From assembly GCF_027925305.1 (NCBI RefSeq), contig NZ_BSDR01000001.1:1143001-1207000 (forward strand): a stretch of DNA of 64,000 nt. Reading direction: 5' to 3'. Below are positions 25,322-34,304 of this stretch, piece by piece. The position numbers and the translations under genes are program-made. The stretch comes from Desulforhabdus amnigena. Its GTDB lineage: Bacteria; Desulfobacterota; Syntrophobacteria; Syntrophobacterales; Syntrophobacteraceae. Every line of letters starts with the position of its first letter. Position 1 is the first letter of the stretch. The notes under the pieces were generated by a model. The model was given only the letters and a program-made list of their open reading frames with translations, was not told where the DNA came from and made no database searches.

Positions 25322-27757
25322 ATGCCGATTATGCAAAAACTTGAAAATCAGGAAGTTCGTCCCCGTGTTGGAGTTTACGTCTGTCACTGCGGCCTGAATA
25401 TCGGTCGGACCGTGGATTGCAAGAAGGTGGCCGAAACGGTTGCGGAACTGGAAGATGTCGTTGTGGCAAAGGACATACCCTATGCATGTTCCGAACCGGG
25501 GCAGCACAGCATCAAGGACGACATCATTGAAAACAATCTGAACCGGGTGGTTGTCGCGTCCTGCTCACCCAGACTTCATGAACCCACTTTTCGTCAGATG
25601 GTTCAGGCGGCCGGGCTCAACCCTTACATGTTGGAGATGGCCAACCTCAGAGAGCACTGCAGCTGGGTGCACATGAACGAACCCGACGCAGCCACCCAAA
25701 AAGCCATCGATCTCACTAAAATGGCCGTTGCGCGTGTCCGTGACCTGACCCCCCTGGAACCCGAAAAACTTGCCCTCACCAAAAAAACATTAGTGATCGG
25801 CGGAGGGGTGGCTGGAATCCAGGCGGCGCTCGATCTCGCCGACAACGGCTACGATGTGGTCATGGTGGAGAAAAAGCCTTCCATCGGGGGAACCATGGCG
25901 CAACTGGACAAGACTTTCCCCACCATGGACTGTTCCATCTGAATTCTCGGGCCAAAAATGACGGATGTCGGTCGACATCCCCGAATCAAGCTTTATACCT
26001 TGAGTGAAGTGGTGGACGTGAAAGGTTACGTCGGTAATTTCGATGTAAAGATATTGAAGAAAGCGCGCTACGTGGATGAGAAGGAATGCACGGCTTGTGG
26101 CGATTGCGCCAAAGTCTGCCCCGTGGTTCGACCCGATGAATTCAACCTAGGACTCTCATCGCGCAAAGCCATCTATTCGCCATTCCCCCAGGCGGTTCCG
26201 TCAGCCTATGTGATCAACGTGAACGAATGCCTGGGGCACAATCCCGCCGTCTGTGCCAAGTGTGTGGAGGCATGCGACAAGGGCTGCATCAATTTCCACA
26301 TGTCCGATGAAGAGATCGTCGAAAACGTGGGAACGATCATCGTGGCCACTGGAATGGATCCATACGATCCGACCGAAATGGACGAATACGGATATACACG
26401 CTTTGAGAATGTGCTCACCAGCCTGGAATTCGAACGTCTGGTCAACGCCGGTGGGCCCACCAAGGGCGAGCTTGTCCGTCCCGGAGACCGCAGGCACCCC
26501 AAATCCATCGGATTCGTTCAGTGCGTGGGTTCCCGTTCGGTCAGGAAGGGAAATCCTTACTGTTCCAATGTATGCTGCATGAACACGGTGAAGAGCACGC
26601 TCGTTCTCAAGGAACACTATCCGGATATGGATGTCAAGGTCTTCTATATCGACATCCGCGCCTTTGGAAAGGGTTTTGAAGATCTCTACAAGAGAAGTCG
26701 GCGACTGGGAGTACACTACCTGCGTGGTCTGCCGGGGAACGTGGAAGAGCTTTCCGATGGAAGCATTCGAGTGGCCGTGGAAAATTCGGCCACGGGAGCC
26801 ATCGAATATCACGATCTCGATATGCTCGTGCTCGCTATTGGAGTACAGCCCCCCAGGAGCACTCAAAGACTTCAGGAAATGCTCGGTTTGCAGCTTACAT
26901 CCGACGGTTTTTTCCTGGAAGCGCATCCCAAGCTCCAGCCCGTGGATGCTGCAACACGCGGCATTTTCTACGCAGGATGCGCAGAAGGCCCCAAGGATAT
27001 CAAAGAAAGCGTCACTCAGGCATCCGCGGCCGCAGCGCGGGCCATCCGGCTCATGCACAAGGGTGAAATACTCACGGAACCGATTACTTCCGAAGTCATT
27101 CCAGATCTGTGCAAGTCGTGCGGAAAGTGCGCAGAAGTTTGTCCATACAACGCCATCACAGTGGATGTGAAGAAGAAAACTCCTGCGGTCGTGAACACGG
27201 CGGCGTGCGCCGGGTGCGGAACCTGCGCGGCGGAATGCCCCTTCGACGCCATCACCATGAATCATTTCACCGATAAACAGATACTCAACCAGGTGGACAC
27301 CCTTTTGGAGGAATCCACCGAAGAGAAAATCCTGGCATTCGCCTGCAACTGGTGCTCTTACGCCGGAGCGGATTATGCCGGAGTCTCACGGCTCCAGTAT
27401 CCACCCAACGTTCGAGTCATACGCACCATGTGCTCGGGCCGGGTGGACGAAAAGTTCATCTGGGAGGGATTTGCCAAGGGCGCTCCCGTGATCCTGGTGA
27501 GCGGCTGCCATATTGGAGACTGCCATTACATCGACGCCAACCACTGGACTGAAAAGCGCATTCAGAAAATCCACAAAAAAATGGAAAAACTGGGCATCCG
27601 CCCCGAACGCCTGCAGCTCGAATGGATCAGCGCCGCGGAAGGCATTCGCTTCGCCAACGTCATGAAAAACCTGGAAGAACTCCGCAAGGGGGTCACCCAG
27701 CGGGAAGTTTCTGAAACGGTTGCGATTCTGGCGAAGAAAAATCAAGGCGCTGAGTGA
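25322..27757 (+). CDS. hdrA: HdrA-MvhD fusion, selenocysteine-containing (in-frame TGA)
   Basis: Two frames, 25322-25942 and 25943-27757, are in the same register, separated only by a TGA at 25940-25942. Read as Sec207, the junction is [18 protein letters not shown], where HdrA proteins carry a Cys. The 811-residue protein has an N-terminal VGVYVCHCG domain, Rossmann FAD motif [22 protein letters not shown], a [4Fe-4S] motif [12 protein letters not shown], a flavin C-lobe ([18 protein letters not shown]), two ferredoxin motifs ([26 protein letters not shown]) and a C-terminal MvhD domain ([33 protein letters not shown]). HdrA is the flavin site for electron bifurcation in Hdr complexes. It is the last gene of the operon, 78 bases after the MvhD-HdrCB fusion. 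Automated callers will split it or start at 25958. Confidence 0.93.
25940..25984 (+). promoter_or_regulatory. Bacterial SECIS element in hdrA
   Basis: The TGA at 25940-25942 is followed by a perfect 7-bp stem, ggatgtc (25963-25969) with gacatcc (25974-25980), capped by a GGTC tetraloop. Four outer pairs, tcgg (25947-25950) with ccga (25981-25984), extend it beyond an internal bulge. The loop GG lies 27 bases past the TGA, inside the spacing range accepted for bacterial SECIS elements bound by SelB, and the GGU loop matches the consensus. Confidence 0.88.
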
Positions 27758-27774
27758 GCTTTACTCCACCTATA

Positions 27775-27827
27775 CCCTCATGAAAAAAGGTGAGCAATGA
27801 TGTTTTGCTCACCTTTTTTCATGAGGG
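27775..27827. terminator. Bidirectional terminator between the hdr and nuo operons
   Basis: A perfect 23-bp inverted repeat (27775-27797 with 27805-27827) encloses a 7-base loop. The stem contains an A-run on one arm and a T-run on the other, so it can terminate transcripts coming from hdrA on the plus strand and from nuoN on the minus strand. The stretch 27828-27937 towards nuoN holds nothing else recognisable. Confidence 0.88.
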
Positions 27828-27937
27828 TCAGCCCTTGACATAAGACAAATCGACCTCGATCTGCTCATGTTTGTCCCTTGTCTCTCTATTTTATTCGCTC
27901 TCCAGGCCTCTTGCCCGCCTGGCCACACAGCCTGATT

Positions 27938-29356
27938 TTACATTATAACTTGAGCGGCAGCCCTTGCGATATCGATGAGATAGCGGGGAAAAATTCCCGC
28001 CACCACCATTGCGCAGATGAGGGTCCCGGTAAGAAGCTTGACAGGCCGCGATAGGGTCAGGTCCGCCGCGGGCTCTGCCGGTTCCACCAGGTAGGCCGCT
28101 TTCAGCACGAGCAGGTAGTAATAAAGTGAAATCAGCACATTGATCATGGCAATGAGCACCAACGCAAAATAGCCCTTCTCCATGGCCGCCGTGAAGATCA
28201 GGAATTTCCCCGTGAACCCGACAAACGGCGGAAGTCCGGCAAGGCTGAAAAGCGATACCATCAATGCCGCAGCCAAAAGGGGAGAACGCCTGTGCAGTCC
28301 CGCCAATTGTTCCACCTGTAAATTGCTTCCGTCATACGCCACTTTGACGACCACCAGAAAAATGGTGAATTTCATCATCAGTAGAGCCAATGCATAGAAA
28401 ATGGCGCCCGTATAACCATCCGTATTCATACTCAACAGCCCGATAAGGACATAACCGGCATGGGCAATGGTCGAATATGCCAGCAGCCTCTTCAGATCCT
28501 TTTGAACGATAGCCGCAAGATTCCCCGCCGTCATGGAAATGATGGAGAGCACCACCAGAACCCGCACAAGATAGGAACTGCCCTCCCCGGCCGTAGAGAT
28601 CATTCGAAGGAGAACGGCGACAGCCGCCACCTTGGATACTGTGGAGATATAAGCCGCCGCCTGGTTCGCGGCACCCTGGTAGACATCCGGAGCCCATGAA
28701 TGGAATGGAAAAACGGCGAGTTTGAAAAAGAAACCGCTGAGGGTCAGAAGGAGTCCGATCATGACGGCGGGACTGTCGCTGAACTGGGGAAGTAACTGGA
28801 CAAGCTCACTCACGTACATAGAACCAGTCGTGCTGTAGAGAAGAACAATCCCGAAAAGCATCACGGCCGATGCAAAAATACCCACCAGAAAATACTTGAT
28901 GCCCGCTTCGACTCCCAGATTCCAATCCCTCCGCAACGCAACAAGAATATAAAGGGAATAGCTGGAGAGTTCCAACGAGACATAGATGCTGAGCAGATGC
29001 ACACTGCTGACGAGCATCATCATAGCCAGCGTGCAGACAAGGAGCAGAAAATAAAATTCGCGTTCGTAATTTTCCCTGACACCCTTCAGTTCCGAGCAGA
29101 TGGAGATGACCAAAAAGAGGCCCATGGAAAGCAAGCTCTTGAAAATTTGTGAGAAAAGATCAATCCGATAGACACCGGAAAAGAGGGTGCCTTCCAGCCT
29201 GACTGCAGCCAGGCAAACCACTACCCCTACGGATGCGGAACAAAACGCGAAGAAGTGATCCCGCCTGGGATTGGGATGTCCCCTCATTGACAGAAACAAA
29301 AAACAGAGGGCCACCAAAAAGTAATAGATTTCGGGACTAAAAAGCATCCATTTCAT
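27938..29356 (-). CDS. nuoN: Complex I subunit NuoN
   Basis: NuoN is one of three antiporter-like, proton-translocating membrane subunits of complex I. The 472-residue protein is almost entirely hydrophobic with about 14 predicted membrane segments. Typical sequence includes LELSSYSLYILVALRRD, FKLAVFPFHSWAPDVYQGAANQAAAYISTVSKVAA, and DLKRLLAYSTIAHAGYVLIGLLS, with the conserved Lys and Glu of the half-channels. Its start overlaps the nuoM stop by four bases (ATGA). It is the last gene of the operon. Confidence 0.95.
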   Translation of the reverse strand: MKWMLFSPEIYYFLVALCFLFLSMRGHPNPRRDHFFAFCSASVGVVVCLAAVRLEGTLFSGVYRIDLFSQIFKSLLSMGLFLVISICSELKGVRENYEREFYFLLLVCTLAMMMLVSSVHLLSIYVSLELSSYSLYILVALRRDWNLGVEAGIKYFLVGIFASAVMLFGIVLLYSTTGSMYVSELVQLLPQFSDSPAVMIGLLLTLSGFFFKLAVFPFHSWAPDVYQGAANQAAAYISTVSKVAAVAVLLRMISTAGEGSSYLVRVLVVLSIISMTAGNLAAIVQKDLKRLLAYSTIAHAGYVLIGLLSMNTDGYTGAIFYALALLMMKFTIFLVVVKVAYDGSNLQVEQLAGLHRRSPLLAAALMVSLFSLAGLPPFVGFTGKFLIFTAAMEKGYFALVLIAMINVLISLYYYLLVLKAAYLVEPAEPAADLTLSRPVKLLTGTLICAMVVAGIFPRYLIDIARAAAQVIM

Positions 29357-30834
29357 TTTGTCAATCCAGTGATCAACGGAATTGATGCCGTCTCAATCAT
29401 ATCCAACAGGAGCGACGGGAAGAATCCAAACAATAAGAGCACCGTAACCAGAATCATCCTGGGAATGCCCAGCCGGAAAGGCATGTCCGGCAGTTGCGCA
29501 TACTTCTCATTGCCGGGGCCATAAAACGTTTTTTGAACCACGCGAAGCATAAAAAGTGCGCTGATCACCAGAGCGGTCACAGCCGCAGCCCCGCGAAGAG
29601 GATAAGTTTTGAAGGCCGAAACAAAAACGAGGAATTCACCCCAGAAACTCGCCAGGCCTGGAATACCCATGCCCGCCAAGGCCGCCACTATGAAATAACC
29701 GGATGCCACCGGCATGATTTTGCTCAACCCTCCCAGCTCGGAAATAGCTTTCGTATGGGTCCGATCGTAGATATAGCCTACGGAAGAAAAGAGCAGGGCC
29801 GTCATCACGCCATGAGCGAACATTTGGAAGACCGCACCATTGAGGCCCGTCAATGTCACCGTTGAGAGGCCAAGTCCGACAATACCCATATGGGAAACAC
29901 TGGAATATCCTATCACGTACTTGAGGTCTGTCTGCCTCAAACCGACCAGAACGCCGTAGACTATCCCTATAGCGGCAAGCAAGGCCATGAGTTGTGCCCA
30001 GTGCTGCCACCCTTGAGGGCAAAGAAAAATAGCCACACGCAATATACCGAAAGCGCCTATTTTCATCAGCACCCCCGCGTGAATCATACTGACACCGTGA
30101 GGAGCAGCCACATGGCCCACGGGCGACCATGTATGAAAGGGCCACACACCGGCCAGGATACCAAAGCCGAGGTAGAGCAGGATGAATGCGAATTTTTGCT
30201 GGAAGGAAGTGAAAGTCCCAGGTTGCATGAGAGTGACGATGTCGAAGGTGTTCTGTCCCGAGCTCACGAATAGATAAAGGATAGCCGGCAAAATGAGGGC
30301 ACTTCCCGCCAGCAGGTATAGAGTCAGTTTCATGGCTCCGTACTCCTTGCGTGTAGTGCCCCAAATAGCGATCAGAGGATACATGGGAAAGAGCGACACA
30401 TCATACCAGACGAAAATAAAAAAGAGATCCATACTCATAAAGAGACCAAAAACGCCGGTTACCATCAGGAAGTAGAGGGCAAAAAATTCCTTCACCCGGG
30501 TTTCCAGTTCCCACATGGTGAGCACACCGGTAAAAAACACGATGCCGGTAAGAAGAAGGTTGGGCAGATTGAAACCGTCGGCGGCATTAAAATACTGAAT
30601 GCCCATGGACGGAATCCAATCGAACTTCTCAACGAACTGCAGGCCTCCCGTATTTTTGTCATAGGCGAAAAAGAGATAGATAGACAGAAGCAAAGTAATG
30701 CAGGAAAACAGCGCGCTGACCCACTTGATCTGCCGGGTGCGTTCTCGAGGAATGAAAAGAATGATCAAAAACCCCACCAGGCAACTGAGGAGTATGGCGG
30801 AAAGGAAAGGAAAACCGGTGAATTCGATTCTCAT
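29353..30834 (-). CDS. nuoM: Complex I subunit NuoM
   Basis: NuoM is an antiporter-like ion-pumping membrane subunit. The 493-residue protein carries family sequences WYDVSLFPMYPLIAIWGTTRKEYGAMKLTLYLLAGSALIL, GVWPFHTWSPVGHVAAPHGVSMIHAGVLMKIGAFGILRV and TDLKYVIGYSSVSHMGIVGLGLS. Note that the otherwise highly conserved acidic residue region after SLFPM is slightly altered (WYDVSLFPM rather than WEAVLIPM-like), with Asp in place of the usual Glu. It lies 63 bases after nuoL. Confidence 0.95.
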   Translation of the reverse strand: MRIEFTGFPFLSAILLSCLVGFLIILFIPRERTRQIKWVSALFSCITLLLSIYLFFAYDKNTGGLQFVEKFDWIPSMGIQYFNAADGFNLPNLLLTGIVFFTGVLTMWELETRVKEFFALYFLMVTGVFGLFMSMDLFFIFVWYDVSLFPMYPLIAIWGTTRKEYGAMKLTLYLLAGSALILPAILYLFVSSGQNTFDIVTLMQPGTFTSFQQKFAFILLYLGFGILAGVWPFHTWSPVGHVAAPHGVSMIHAGVLMKIGAFGILRVAIFLCPQGWQHWAQLMALLAAIGIVYGVLVGLRQTDLKYVIGYSSVSHMGIVGLGLSTVTLTGLNGAVFQMFAHGVMTALLFSSVGYIYDRTHTKAISELGGLSKIMPVASGYFIVAALAGMGIPGLASFWGEFLVFVSAFKTYPLRGAAAVTALVISALFMLRVVQKTFYGPGNEKYAQLPDMPFRLGIPRMILVTVLLLFGFFPSLLLDMIETASIPLITGLTK

Positions 30835-30897
30835 GGATTCACTACCCTAAGAAAGGCTATGGGCGAAAGGCTGAGAGCGTATCGGCTCCCTGCCCGA

Positions 30898-32817
30898 TCA
30901 AAAAAAGAAAAAGTAAATCGTCATCAGGACCATAACGATAAAAACCATCATCAACCGGTACTGGACCATTCCCAAATGCAGCAGGGAAAGGAACGCACCC
31001 ATTTCTACCGTCCCTTTGCTCATCCCATCGATGGCGCCGTCGATCACTTTATTGTCGTTTTGAGCAAAAAGTTTGGAAATCCCTTTGTCGACAACCTTAT
31101 CCAGCACATATCGATAAAAATGATCCATGTACCAACGCTCGGCAAATAGCCTGTTCAAGGCGGGAATGCGTTCAACAAACCCCACCTGAGCCGATCCGGG
31201 ACGGCCAAATTCAAGCCAGGCGAGCACCACCCCTCCGGCGGCCAGAATCAATTCCGTGTAGAGCAGCCAATCGTGGTGTGAGATTTCATGAAATTTCAGA
31301 ACACCGGTTTGGCCCGTCAGGAAATGTTCCAGTGGAACCTTCATGAAACCCAGCAACATGGTAACGGTGGCCAGGATGACCAAGGGCCAGGCCATAGCCC
31401 AATACCGGCCTCCATGGTGGCTGCCGGTATGATCCGCATGAAAACCCGGAGAAAGCGGTTTCTGTTTTTTTTCAGAGCTTGGAGGAAAAAGAATGATGAA
31501 GATGGGCCGAAAGGCATAATAGGCGGTCAGAAAGGCTCCTAGCAGGGCGGCGGCCAGCCAGATGGGATTAGATAGATCGGCCAACCCCGCAAGGATTATC
31601 TCCTTACTGAAAAAACCTGAAAGCGGTGGTAAACCGGAAAGAGCACCAGCTGCTATTAAGGCGCAGGCCATGGGAACCTTCAGGCCGCGCGCCCCTTTTT
31701 TGCTGAGTTCAAAAATGTCGTTGGTCTCAAACGTGTGGATGAATACCCCCGAGCAAAGAAACAGCAAAGCCTTGAAAGCAGCATGGGTGGTCAGGTGAAA
31801 AACCCCGGAGAAAAAAGCGCCCGCATCCAGCCCCATGATCATATATCCCAATTGGCTGATGGTCGAGTAAGCCCAGATCTGTTTGATATCTCGACTCACC
31901 ATGGCCATGGTGGAGGCCAGAAGCATGCTGATCGTCCCAACAGTCAGGCCGAAAGTCATGGCATCCGGAGAAAAAAGAAAAAATGGAAAAAGCCTCTCAA
32001 ACAGATAAACACCCGCAGCCACCATGGTGGAAGAATGCAGTAAAGCGCTTACAGGCGTGGGGCCCTGCATGGCGTCCGGCAACCAGGTCATCAAGGGAAA
32101 CTGAGCACTCTTCCCGATGATGCCGCCAAAAATCAGAAGAGCGGAGAGGGTGAGAAGTTCGGGCGACATATGTACAGCCATTTTCGGACTGTCTATTTCC
32201 AGGATATCCAGATTGCCGAGGTGCAGCAAAATGAGAAGGATACCGAGAAACATTGCCACATCCCCGGCCCGGGTCATGACAAAAGCTTTCTTGCCCGCCT
32301 GGCTGGCACTGAACCTTTCATACCAGAATCCGATGAGAAAATACGACGACAATCCAACCAATTCCCAGAAGATATAGAGCTGCAGCAGGGTCGGCGACAC
32401 TGCCAGGCACATCATGGCCCAGAGGAAAAGGGACATGAGGGCGTAATAACGGGAAAAGCCTGGATCTCCAGCCATATAGCCCAGGGAGTATACCTGGATG
32501 AGAAATCCGATGACCGCCACGGTGCAGAGCATGAGCATGCTCACCGGATCGAGGAGATAACCGAAGGGGATATCGATCTCGCCGGAAACAAGCCACCGTC
32601 CCGTATATTGAATCGGGCTTTCAATGGCCCAGTGGGAACCGAGAAGCAAAAGGGAAAACACGAGAGAAACGGTAACAGCGAAGATGGACAACCCGGCGGA
32701 TAGCCGTGGATGGTGCCTTGTGAAAACCATTATCACGAGAAATGAGCCCAAAGGCATCAATGTAGCCAGCATGACTGCAAGCAATGTAGTGTCACTTATC
32801 CAGGAGGCGGCCATCAT
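30898..32817 (-). CDS. nuoL: Complex I subunit NuoL
   Basis: NuoL is the distal antiporter-like subunit carrying the long lateral helix. The 639-residue length is standard. Motifs include WELVGLSSYFLIGFWYER, GKSAQFPLMTWLPDAMQGPTPVSALLHSSTMVAAGVYLFERL, DIKQIWAYSTISQLGYMIMGLD and FHLTTHAAFKALLFLCSGVFIH. Two consecutive ATG codons begin the frame (32817 and 32814). The C-terminal part is divergent, as usual, and ends with a hydrophobic run. Confidence 0.95.
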   Translation of the reverse strand: MMAASWISDTTLLAVMLATLMPLGSFLVIMVFTRHHPRLSAGLSIFAVTVSLVFSLLLLGSHWAIESPIQYTGRWLVSGEIDIPFGYLLDPVSMLMLCTVAVIGFLIQVYSLGYMAGDPGFSRYYALMSLFLWAMMCLAVSPTLLQLYIFWELVGLSSYFLIGFWYERFSASQAGKKAFVMTRAGDVAMFLGILLILLHLGNLDILEIDSPKMAVHMSPELLTLSALLIFGGIIGKSAQFPLMTWLPDAMQGPTPVSALLHSSTMVAAGVYLFERLFPFFLFSPDAMTFGLTVGTISMLLASTMAMVSRDIKQIWAYSTISQLGYMIMGLDAGAFFSGVFHLTTHAAFKALLFLCSGVFIHTFETNDIFELSKKGARGLKVPMACALIAAGALSGLPPLSGFFSKEIILAGLADLSNPIWLAAALLGAFLTAYYAFRPIFIILFPPSSEKKQKPLSPGFHADHTGSHHGGRYWAMAWPLVILATVTMLLGFMKVPLEHFLTGQTGVLKFHEISHHDWLLYTELILAAGGVVLAWLEFGRPGSAQVGFVERIPALNRLFAERWYMDHFYRYVLDKVVDKGISKLFAQNDNKVIDGAIDGMSKGTVEMGAFLSLLHLGMVQYRLMMVFIVMVLMTIYFFFF

Positions 32818-32828
32818 TATGAATTCCG

Positions 32829-33131
32829 TTATTTTAAAAGGTTATACCTGCTCGGATCAAAAGAGCCTGTTTTTTTATAAGCATACACAATCATTGCCAA
32901 ACCGACGGATACTTCAGCCGCAGCAACCGCCAGAATGAAGAGCACAAAAGTCTGGCCTTCCAAATGGCGCCAGCGCAAAGCGGCCCCTACGAAAGCGATG
33001 GAAGCCGCGTTCAGCATGATTTCCACCCCCAGCACGATCATGATCAGGTTGCGGCGCGTCAGGGCGCAGAAAATGCCCATGAAAAAAAGAATTCCTGCCA
33101 GCATCAGAACATGGCCAAATGGAACCATCAT
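32829..33131 (-). CDS. nuoK: Complex I subunit NuoK
   Basis: A 100-residue three-helix membrane subunit. It contains the conserved stretch LIMIVLGVEIMLNAASIAFVGAA with the essential membrane Glu, and the second conserved region FVLFILAVAAAEVSVGLAMIVYAYKK, also with a membrane Glu. Its start overlaps nuoJ by four bases. Length and motifs match MrpC/NuoK relatives from complex I. Confidence 0.95.
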   Translation of the reverse strand: MMVPFGHVLMLAGILFFMGIFCALTRRNLIMIVLGVEIMLNAASIAFVGAALRWRHLEGQTFVLFILAVAAAEVSVGLAMIVYAYKKTGSFDPSRYNLLK

Positions 33132-33646
33132 ACCCGACCCTCAGATTCTTCCGATCCTTTTTTTCTTCCCAGAAGCAAAGCACCGATTATTGCCACCAGC
33201 AACAGCAGGGAAACTATTTCTATGGACAGCCAGTGCCATTGAAAAAGGTACAATCCAAGCTCCCTGGGTGTGGCAACGGCCATAGTCAAATGGATTGCGC
33301 TTCCGGGAGCCGTGAAGACAATGACCGCCCCGATCCCGAGATAAAAGAGCCCGAAAAAGACTGTGGGAAGCCATTGGCTGGAGGGAAACATACGCTCTCC
33401 GGATGATTCCACCTTGACCATCATGATGATAAAAAGAAACAGGATCATGATGGCCCCAGCGTAGATGATCACCTCCAGGACCGCCAGAAGGGGCGCTCCC
33501 AGCAGGTAAAAGAGCATGGCACTCCCGAAAAAGGAAAAAATCAGGTAGATCACGGCGTGCACAAGGTTACGTCGCGTGACGGCAAGCCCCGTGCTCGCGA
33601 CAATGCTCGCTGCGAGCACATAAAATATACATGTGAAAAATGTCAT
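33128..33646 (-). CDS. nuoJ: Complex I subunit NuoJ
   Basis: A 172-residue membrane subunit with about five helices. The conserved block is NLVHAVIYLIFSFFGSAMLFYLLGAPLLAVLEVIIYAGAIMILFLFIIMMV, covering the pi-bulge helix TM3 of the family, with the invariant Glu and Tyr. It overlaps nuoK by four bases and lies 27 bases after nuoI. Confidence 0.95.
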   Translation of the reverse strand: MTFFTCIFYVLAASIVASTGLAVTRRNLVHAVIYLIFSFFGSAMLFYLLGAPLLAVLEVIIYAGAIMILFLFIIMMVKVESSGERMFPSSQWLPTVFFGLFYLGIGAVIVFTAPGSAIHLTMAVATPRELGLYLFQWHWLSIEIVSLLLLVAIIGALLLGRKKGSEESEGRV

Positions 33647-33673
33647 ATCAGAGCCCTGTCGAGAAGAGGATTA

Positions 33674-34222
33674 TCACGGCATATTGCTCTTTATATCCAC
33701 CGGGCGATCCTCCTTTATATGTTCACCCTTGCCGCCCACTTCGGTCACCACCCCCGCATACTTGTAAAAGTTGTATTCCCTATCCTTCCCCTGGTGGCTT
33801 ACAAGCAGATCTTCCTTCTCGTAAACAAGCTTCAAGATGTCCCTTTCGCATGTTTCGAAAAAAGGCGACAGCTGGATGGCCGAAGTCGGGCAGGCCTCTT
33901 CGCAAAGCCCACAATAGATGCAGCGGGCAAAGTTGATGCGAAACCAGGCGGCATAACGGCGCCCGTCTTCTCTTTCAGCCGACTGCATGGAAATGCAGCT
34001 CACGGGGCAAACCGCCGAACACAGATAGCAGGCCACACAGCGTTCTCCGCCGTCAGGGTCCCGCGTCAACACGATGCGCGCACGACTGCGAACGGGCAAA
34101 GTCCTTTTATATTCGGGGTATTCCTCGGTTATGGGTTTTCGGAAAAGATGCTTGAAGGTCGTGGCAAACCCGCTCGCAAGTGCCTTTACTGCCTCTAAAG
34201 CTGAAGACATACGCCCTTTCAA
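33674..34222 (-). CDS. nuoI: Complex I subunit NuoI (2x[4Fe-4S])
   Basis: A 182-residue peripheral-arm subunit with two [4Fe-4S] motifs, CVACYLCSAVCPVSCISM (cluster N6a/N6b type) and CIYCGLCEEACPTSAI. It relays electrons towards cluster N2 in NuoB. Since no nuoE, nuoF or nuoG exist in this operon, NuoI is the most exposed iron-sulfur entry point and a likely docking site for ferredoxin or another donor, by analogy with complex I variants that lack the NADH module. The C-terminal tail is Glu/Lys-rich. Confidence 0.95.
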   Translation of the reverse strand: MKGRMSSALEAVKALASGFATTFKHLFRKPITEEYPEYKRTLPVRSRARIVLTRDPDGGERCVACYLCSAVCPVSCISMQSAEREDGRRYAAWFRINFARCIYCGLCEEACPTSAIQLSPFFETCERDILKLVYEKEDLLVSHQGKDREYNFYKYAGVVTEVGGKGEHIKEDRPVDIKSNMP

Positions 34223-34304
34223 TCCTTTGATTTTTAACCGCTGTTTTGCCTTTTCAGTTCAATGAAATGAAAGGCGACACGCCCGAATTGAATTTTTCAA
34301 TTCA

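Noticed and set aside
25940-25942. TGA in hdrA read as a nonsense mutation or pseudogene break
   Set aside because: The register is kept on both sides, the flanking residues match HdrA, the position is the usual Cys/Sec site, and a SECIS-like hairpin follows at the right distance.
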